Shown here in pieces: positions 57,910-64,000 of a stretch of 64,000 nt of DNA. This stretch comes from Bimastos eiseni (Eukaryota > Annelida > Clitellata > Crassiclitellata > Lumbricidae): contig OY365806.1 of assembly GCA_959347315.1 (NCBI GenBank), forward strand, positions 34,523,578 to 34,587,577, in the 5' to 3' direction. Both the position numbers and the translations under genes were made by a program. Position 1 is the stretch's first letter. Each line of letters opens with the position of its first letter. A model generated the notes under the pieces. It did no database searches. It was not told where the DNA came from and saw only the letters and a list, made by a program, of their open reading frames with translations.

Positions 57910-58897
57910 CGGTGGCGTCACTAGGGGTGCGGGGATGCAGACCGAACCGGGTGACGCCATCAGAGAGGTGACACCAAAATGACACGATGACTACCTAAAT
58001 GCGTTTGTGCAGAATTTTATCCCAAAAAATTCATTAATTTTAAATTAACAATTACAGTTAATAAAGCATTATTTCTTAACCTTATCTTACATGTATAATG
58101 ACAGTGTATCGATTTACGCGACACTTAACCTTCATACTTATAAATCAAAGACCTACTTTTTGAACCTTCTATAATGCGCTTCTGTCAGTGTCGTCATTAT
58201 TATCCAACACCCAGCAATGCGCCTTTCTTTCACAAGTTGCTTAATTAAAACTGATTTGTATCGCCGTGGTTGGACTTGGAGGCCTCCAAGTAGACTTCTT
58301 GAGAAGGCGCTATGTAAATGTTATAACGAATGATTGAATGACTGATTATATAGGCCTATAGGAACAAAAGCCTTGTAGCCTAGCTTCGCCTGGGATTGAA
58401 TTTTTAATTCAGCGGTTGCTCTCTTCGTCCCTGAAATTCGCCAGATCACGGGTGTTTAATTGGGCGAGAGCTCCGAGTGAGGCCTTGATTATATAAAAAG
58501 CGCGCCTGATTTGCATTTTTAAATTAACACTATCTTCAGATGATGCGAATGCAAATGGCATTACTATATCGAATGTATGATTGGAAAATAAAAATGTCTA
58601 AATATCGGAATATAGGCCGAAGCAAATTGTGTGCTGAAAATAACCTCAGTGAACCTAGAAATTCGCATGGAAACATTTTGCAGACATTTTCATATCGCCA
58701 GAGCATTCCGTTCGTGAGCCATTCCATTTTTGGACAGAAGTAAAAAAATGCAGTTTCTTGGGCTAGACAACGATTTACGAGTAAAATTAGTACAAAAACA
58801 TTAATAAGGATTCTGTATAATATGGTCTGGTGACCATAAGGGAGAAGCTCCATGCGGGGTGACACCATGAGTGACACCAACCCTAGTGACGCCTCTG
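57910..58897. mobile_element. hAT-like non-autonomous element with 17-bp terminal repeats
   Basis: The left terminus CGGTGGCGTCACTAGGG (57910-57926) and the right terminus CCCTAGTGACGCCTCTG (58881-58897) are inverted repeats with two mismatches. Flanking 8-mers are TATATATT (57902-57909) and CATATATT (58898-58905), 7 of 8 identical. Subterminal GGTGACACC and GGTGACGCC motifs occur at both ends. The end sequence and the 8-bp duplication both indicate hAT (family knowledge). There is no transposase; minus-strand ORF 58536-58973 is chance. Confidence 0.75.
58240..58345 (+). mobile_element. LINE/SINE 3' tail nested inside the hAT-like element
   Basis: AGAAGGCGCTATGTAAATGT followed by AACGAATGATTGAATGACTG matches the L2-type 3' end described at 29868 (GGCGTTATATAAATGTT, AATG tail). 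It lies within 57910-58897, so it inserted after the hAT-like element or was carried by it. Confidence 0.5.
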
Positions 58898-58905
58898 CAT
58901 ATATT

Positions 58906-60185
58906 ACAGATTCCTGCACGATATATAAATATATTATCTGAACGTTCAAAAATCTGTTAGTTTTCGCAGTCACTATATTTTCTGAAGCACTTATAACTGT
59001 ACAGTGTACGTATTGTATATGCTTACAGTTATTATCACACTCCTTTAATTTTTAATTGCCATACGTACAGTACTGCTGTACTGCATTACAGGGAATACAG
59101 GCGCTATATGAATTCTGTGGTATAACTCCAGCTTATAGCAGTTAGACAGTCATTTGCATGCGTGCTCGACGCTTTGGAGAGGATATTTTAAAGGCGCTAT
59201 AGAAATACTGTGAACATGGATATAATCGACTTCGCTGAGTACTTATGTCGTCTCACCTATATATTAGGTTGGGCTTCTTCGTAGTTTTGTAATTATGTCG
59301 GCTTTGATCTTGCATCGCCCGAAGATACCGTCGTTCCTATAAGCAGCCTAACTCGCTTAGGAGTCCATCTCCCTCGAGAAAGGGTGAAAATGGGATACTG
59401 AACCTCGGGGCTGTCGAATTGATGGGCAAAACCACTTGCTTATTCGACAACATATTTGGCGTCGCAAAATCAACCAAGTTTCTATGTTCTTTATCTCACA
59501 CATTATATATATGTGTATAATATATATATATATATATATATACATTACATGCATGCAGCCCTATAGTATATACATTATATATGCATTTAATTTATTGTAT
59601 AATAGGAAGCTGAAAATGTGACGTCTATTGCAGAAAATGTGTAGTATACATATATTATAATATATCATGTATTCCAAATAATATTATATACACGTTATAT
59701 ATTTATATACATATTATGCTACAGCAATATTTTTACGTGCCTCTTCTGGATCTATTAACCTCTTATCCCTCCAATTATTATATCAAACGCATTAAAATTG
59801 GTCGCTCCCATGTAGCCTACTTAGCCAATAAATTTCTGTGCTCTTATATTTAAAATATATATATCTGTACGTATATATATACATATGAAAGAACACAGGA
59901 ATATGTATATATATATAAAGGAAAGAGCTCAGATGGCGATTGATGGCGGTCAATAATCGGATGATATGATTCTTGCGGTCAGTGAGAAACTCGTAAAAGC
60001 GTTTCTAAAAGGAGTCACTCGAATCTCTATTCACCCAGGAATTACTTTCGTAATGTCCCAGTTTCAGTTACATAAGCGAACTTCTCTTTTCAAGTGCAGT
60101 TAAATGTTTGAAATTTCAGATTTGCCGATGGTCATTGCAATTGAAGGAGTGATTTTAAATTGACGACATTTCGCACGCGTTCTGT
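58906..60185. other. Unassigned AT-rich DNA
   Basis: Two GGCGCTATAGAAATA or GCGCTATATGAATT tail-like scraps lie at 59100-59115 and 59190-59210. (TA)n runs occur at 59517-59541 and 59850-59880. No gene recognised. Confidence 0.4.
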
Positions 60186-60445
60186 AATCAATCAATCAAT
60201 CAATCAGTTTATTTTTGTTGCATTGCAACACAACACTTGCAGTGATAAATGTGTGTTTTTTTATCTAAGCTTCATGATACAATATTTAAGAAACACGCAC
60301 ATGACAAGTTTAGGTACAGTAAGGTGGTCCCTAAAGATCCGACAATACCGCTGTGTGGATATATACTCCGTGAATCTTTCCTTCCGATCCACTGGGACGG
60401 TGAGATCTAAGGATGAGGTTTTGTTGATCGCCTTCAAATAATGGT
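60186..60445 (-). mobile_element. Retroposon 3' end with (ATTG)n tail, minus strand
   Basis: AATCAATCAATCAATCAGTT at the left is the complement of an AATAAACTGATTGATTG tail, closely similar to the tail at 16740-16793 on the plus strand. The body is not identified. Confidence 0.4.
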
Positions 60446-61580
60446 GACCAATATGTGACCATTCTATTGGCCGTCACCAACTCCAATACCGAATAGCTCC
60501 CGTCATGGCAGATGCGTGTTTGGTCGAGATGAGAAACCGGGATTGGTATAGAGAATTGTGGTCATGTGTTTTACGAGAACTACGAGTAACACTGGTTGCA
60601 AGGGAGGCTCATGCATCAAGCTAGAAACGAAACCATGAAAGGACATCTTGCACCTGACCTATCGACGTCACTTTCAGAATTAACTCCAGAAAATGTGCTT
60701 TCATTCATTGCATGTTTCTACAAATTCTAACAATTGGAATTATATTCATGCTCAGTGACTTCTGGTCGAATATCGATCAGGCCAAGTATCGGACAGCAAC
60801 GGAGGATATGCAAAAAGCGCAACTGAATGTCTAGGAAACTCAATACAACGCCATAGCATTAGCATTTCAGCAACTGGTTGCTTAATAGCACAGAGATGAC
60901 CAGTGACCACACAGAGCTACTAGAGCTAACGGTAATATTCCTATAGGGGGAATTCCATCAAAAGGAATTATGTTCAGGCACGCATTGGGCGGCACGTGTG
61001 ATCTTTGTGATCAAATGTGACTTATAGAGAAAAGTTTCCGATTCAACAACGTCAGAGAACAGAGAGGGCCTATCGACAATAGGCCTACTACTCTCAAAAC
61101 GTGTGGAATCATTTAATCCGAGTGTCACTTTATGTGACGACAACACAGTGTATACATATAGGCCTACACACAACAGGCTGCATGCGTGTATACGACTTCT
61201 CAAGGCCACTTTGGACAATCCAAGCCATGTGCTATACACATAGCCGATTGTCTGAAAGCGGGAACAAAGTGCTCTCTTCACACATCAAGAACAGTCAACG
61301 TAACCTACAAGTGAGGCCAAAGGGATCATGTCCGCCCTAGCAGTGTCGAACGATTTGGCGAAGAGTAGACTCTCGCCCACTCAATCCGTGAATCAATGAT
61401 TCGCTGGTCCAAAATGACAAAAATATAATACTATTGGTTGTTCTGCAAATGGTCGAGCATCATTGAAAGAATTTCAAAAAGCAATTATAGGAATAATAAA
61501 TAGATTGAAAAACTGACTGTTCTTCTCTTTTTATTCTTTTGAAATTTGATATCGCCCTTTTCCCAACATTTTTTGCTCAG
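60446..61580. other. Unassigned DNA
   Basis: No supportable gene; short ORFs (60958-61281 minus, 61101-61340 plus) lack motifs. Confidence 0.35.
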
Positions 61581-61735
61581 AAGTGCGCACGCCTCGACGG
61601 CGCAACTGAAGTTGTGATGCAAAGCAATTGTGCGCGAAGGACTTGCTCAAGGTCCCTACACAGTGACTGACGCATCAGACGAGGGTCGAACCCGCTTACT
61701 CACTGAGCGTAACGCGACGACCACTCTTTTACAAT
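61581..61735 (-). mobile_element. tRNA-derived SINE, family 1, copy 1
   Basis: On the minus strand: a decayed A box TGGTCGTCGCGTTACGC, B box AAGCGGGTTCGACCC, then GTAGGGACCTTGAGCAAGTC, CTTCGCGC and CAGTTGCGCCGTCGAGG. The same blocks occur in order at 63112-63300, on the other strand. Confidence 0.75.
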
Positions 61736-62345
61736 AATCTATAAAAATCTGTATCCTATATCTAGGTGCTGAAATTTATTTGAAACTTTGTAAGTGACAA
61801 TTCTTGCGAGGCCTTGCGCAAGTTGTAAATCTATTCAAATTTTCAAATAATGTTGCAAATGACAATGATGCTTCTGGAAGTGGAACACAAGAACAACCTG
61901 GTCGATATTAATTTTGGGAGTTTATATTTTGGAAGCGACCTAATGTACATATATATATGTATATATAAGTATGTAATAGATGTCGATGTAGGTAACATTG
62001 ACGGTGTATATATTATTTATAAATTGCTATTCTGTGAGAGGCGCTATATAGATCTAAAAATACAATACAATATTATATGTATGCCCACTTTGCGATATCA
62101 GAAGTCATTAGATGGGTGGCAGATGATAGCAGAGGCACAGACACTTGATTTAAATGTCGCCGATGTGAATCTCAGAGAGGAATTGAGTGACAATGGACAT
62201 CCGTTGCTTTATACAGAGATTGTTGTTGTCTATCTTTTGGACAGTGATTGGTGTTGTCTTAATTGTCCTCAGTCAAACGATGTGTCTATCCACATTGACG
62301 CCTCTGAGTTGCTCTGTAAATGACGCGACCACGTTCCACCTAAAC
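61736..62345. other. Unassigned DNA with a LINE-tail scrap
   Basis: GAGGCGCTATATAGATCTAA lies at 62039. The 157-codon plus-strand ORF 61850-62323 runs through this scrap and a TATA microsatellite, so I do not call it a gene. Confidence 0.4.
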
Positions 62346-62464
62346 TCTGATTTACCTCTGATTAACCTCTCTGATTTACCTCTGATCAATCTCTGGCTTA
62401 CCTCTGATTTACCTCTCTGAATTACCTCTGATAAATCTCTGGTTTACCTCCGATCTACCTCTGG
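62346..62464. repeat. 12-14-bp minisatellite (CTCTGATTTACCT)
   Basis: About nine imperfect units of CTCTGATTTACCT with TAACC, CAAT and AATTAC variants. Confidence 0.85.
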
Positions 62465-62564
62465 TGATAACAAATACATTATGAACCGATAACGACAGAT
62501 TATTACAGGAGTCGAATTTAACTAACGGCAGCCATGCATGACATCCATCAAGTTATACGTCTAA

Positions 62565-62685
62565 TTTTACCGACGCCGCAGCCTGTCAAAAGAAGGACTG
62601 GTCAACCTTAGAGGTATCAGGGATCTGACTCGCTTCTCCTGGTCTGCAAGCCTGTGTGTCATCCAGTACCTTACTGGTTCCATTG
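62565..62685 (-). mobile_element. tRNA-derived SINE, family 2, copy 2
   Basis: The minus strand shows a decayed B box GAGTCAGATCCCTG, then AAGGTTGACCAGTCCTTCTT and TTTGACAGGCTGCGG, parallel to the copy at 38460-38590. Confidence 0.55.
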
Positions 62686-63111
62686 ACTTACATTACAAAG
62701 ATCGTAGCGTATACCCTCGTGTTTCTCATTTATCTGCCTTAGTTAATTTGCCTTCTCTTTCCCTTTCCGGTCTTTAATCCGTCCGTCCGTCTATTTCAAT
62801 GTTTCTGTGACGTCCTTCCTAACATTTGTCTTCCAGGCTAAGACCATACTTCAGCTAAGTAACACGTTTTAGAACTCCCAACGGCCAAGAAATTTCATCC
62901 ACAAGACCTTGAGCGACTGGACACCCGAGAAACCCAAACGAGACCGAACGGGAAGAGAATATCTGCGTGTGTTAATGAATGAATTCATGTAGCATCACCG
63001 TTTTAACGAATTTATTTATACAGTGTTAGCACATTTAAGAATGTATTTATATGTGTGGTATTGCCGCATTTGCAAATGTATCAATGTAATTTTTTAACGC
63101 ATTTACGCATG
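62686..63111. other. Unassigned DNA
   Basis: No gene or repeat recognised. Confidence 0.35.
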
Positions 63112-63300
63112 TGGCATGGTGGCCGAGCGGTTAGAGCGGAGCAGCCCGTAACGTTCAGTATGCGCTGAGAGAGCGGGTTTGACCCTTGTCCGGGACGTTG
63201 CTGCGTAGGGACCTTGAGCAAGTCCTTCGCACACAATACATGTAATTATTGCTCTGCATTGCAACTGCAGTTGCGTCGTCGAGACATGTGCCGAGTTGTA
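63112..63300 (+). mobile_element. tRNA-derived SINE, family 1, copy 2 (well preserved head)
   Basis: The head reads TGGCCGAGCGGTTAGAGC (an almost ideal pol III A box of the Leu/Ser tRNA type), then B box GCGGGTTTGACCC about 45 bases further, then the tRNA-unrelated body GTAGGGACCTTGAGCAAGTC and GTTGCGTCGTCGAG. The continuation into the body, also present in the copy at 61581-61735, shows it is a SINE and not a tRNA gene. The promoter boxes are better kept here than in the other copy. Confidence 0.75.
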
Positions 63301-64000
63301 TTGTATCGTATGTATTTGTGTATGCAATATCTATGTGTGCATGCACTGCACGGATGTTTCTCATGTCTACATATGCACTTATTATTGGCCCTTCCGATAC
63401 ATCTCGTAAGCTCTACGCTCTCGAGCTTAAGTTACAGAGATCGTAGCGTTATTAAGTATAATAAGAACACAAAGTCGTGCAGGTTCTCGTGTATACGGGG
63501 GCTCTAACGTAAAGTCAGCCAACGAAGTTCCATCCAGAGGCAATATAACCGAATAAATTGAGCACAGTCTTACTATTCTGCTGAACTGAAACATCATTCC
63601 AATTAACAAACTTCCCGCCTTAAAACATCATGGATCCTATCTCCAAATATATTCAACCTTCCATCGTTGAATATAAATTATACAGCAAATCTAAATTGTT
63701 TTTCAATTCTCTTCCTTTCATAACCATGTCACACGATTCCTTCTCCCCTCTTCCATCTAACCGACACATATTGCAGGTGTTCCAAAAATGATTCAAGTCC
63801 TTCATCTCTTATATATCGCCTTCTCATAGTCTGAAGACGACGTAATGGGCTTCAGAGCAGATCGACCGATCGCTTTTTATTGTCTGTCCCATCCATCGAA
63901 AGACTTCTCTGACTCCGATGATCGAGACGATTGATCCGAGCAAATCGGTCGAATCGACCATCCATGAAAGACTGAGAACTGATACCCATTGGCCCATCAC
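63301..64000. other. Unassigned DNA to the window end
   Basis: Short ORFs only; none shows a motif. Confidence 0.35.

Noticed and set aside
58536..58973. 145-codon minus-strand ORF
   Set aside because: Overlaps the terminal repeat of the hAT-like element and extends past its end; no transposase motifs.
61850..62323. 157-codon plus-strand ORF that looks less repetitive
   Set aside because: Contains a TATA microsatellite and a GGCGCTATATAGA retroposon-tail scrap in its middle; no motif, so more likely chance.
63112..63190. tRNA-Leu or tRNA-Ser gene
   Set aside because: A and B boxes are good, but no cloverleaf closes, and the sequence continues into a body shared with the inverted copy at 61581-61735; it is a SINE.

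Overview
The window looks like nuclear DNA of a marine invertebrate animal. Supporting signs are a myosuppressin-receptor-type neuropeptide GPCR exon with an animal splice acceptor, long single-strand AT-rich stretches without dense genes, many tetranucleotide arrays, tRNA-derived SINEs, CR1/L2-like LINE debris and non-autonomous hAT elements. I cannot name the species. Receptors of this type are best known from protostomes, so a lophotrochozoan or related phylum is my guess, not a reading. There are no bacterial-style operons, rRNA genes or intact tRNA genes. Most apparent ORFs are by-products of simple repeats.

Host genes. Two loci are worth keeping. (1) At 4805-5603 (+) lies the last coding exon of a rhodopsin-family neuropeptide receptor, TM3 to the stop codon. 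TM1-TM2 must lie on upstream exon(s) that I cannot find here. (2) At 45618-45708 (+) is a short exon that reads as a signal-peptide exon ending in a phase-1 splice donor. At 50002-50309 (+) a cysteine-rich open exon begins in the matching phase, so the two may form one gene for a small secreted protein (inference).

Region by region. 0.3-4.5 kb: two inverted copies of one MITE family, a second MITE and a LINE scrap, upstream of the receptor. 5.8-12 kb: simple repeats, a CR1/L2 fragment and a pentamer satellite interrupted by a retroelement tail. 12-24 kb: mostly unassigned DNA, a LINE 3' end, a 22-bp satellite with linked variants, and a hAT-like element with an 8-bp target duplication. 24-35 kb: microsatellites, a SINE, a gagtta-rich inverted-repeat element, a LINE C-terminus, and a transposon end beside an unrecognised ORF. 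35.4-38.2 kb: a 5'-truncated non-LTR retrotransposon with reverse transcriptase, RNase H and a zinc knuckle, inactivated by one stop codon and by two D-to-N changes in catalytic motifs. 38-45 kb: SINEs and acat-type arrays. 45-51 kb: the putative secreted-protein locus, a LINE fragment, two foldbacks and a 14-bp minisatellite. 51.8-53.2 kb: the C-terminal part of another retroelement lying between two TTA arrays. 54-64 kb: dispersed repeats, a second hAT-like element with a LINE-type tail nested in it, and three SINE copies.

Most of the recognisable content is mobile-element history rather than cooperating genes. All family calls come from reading motifs by eye; no search was run.
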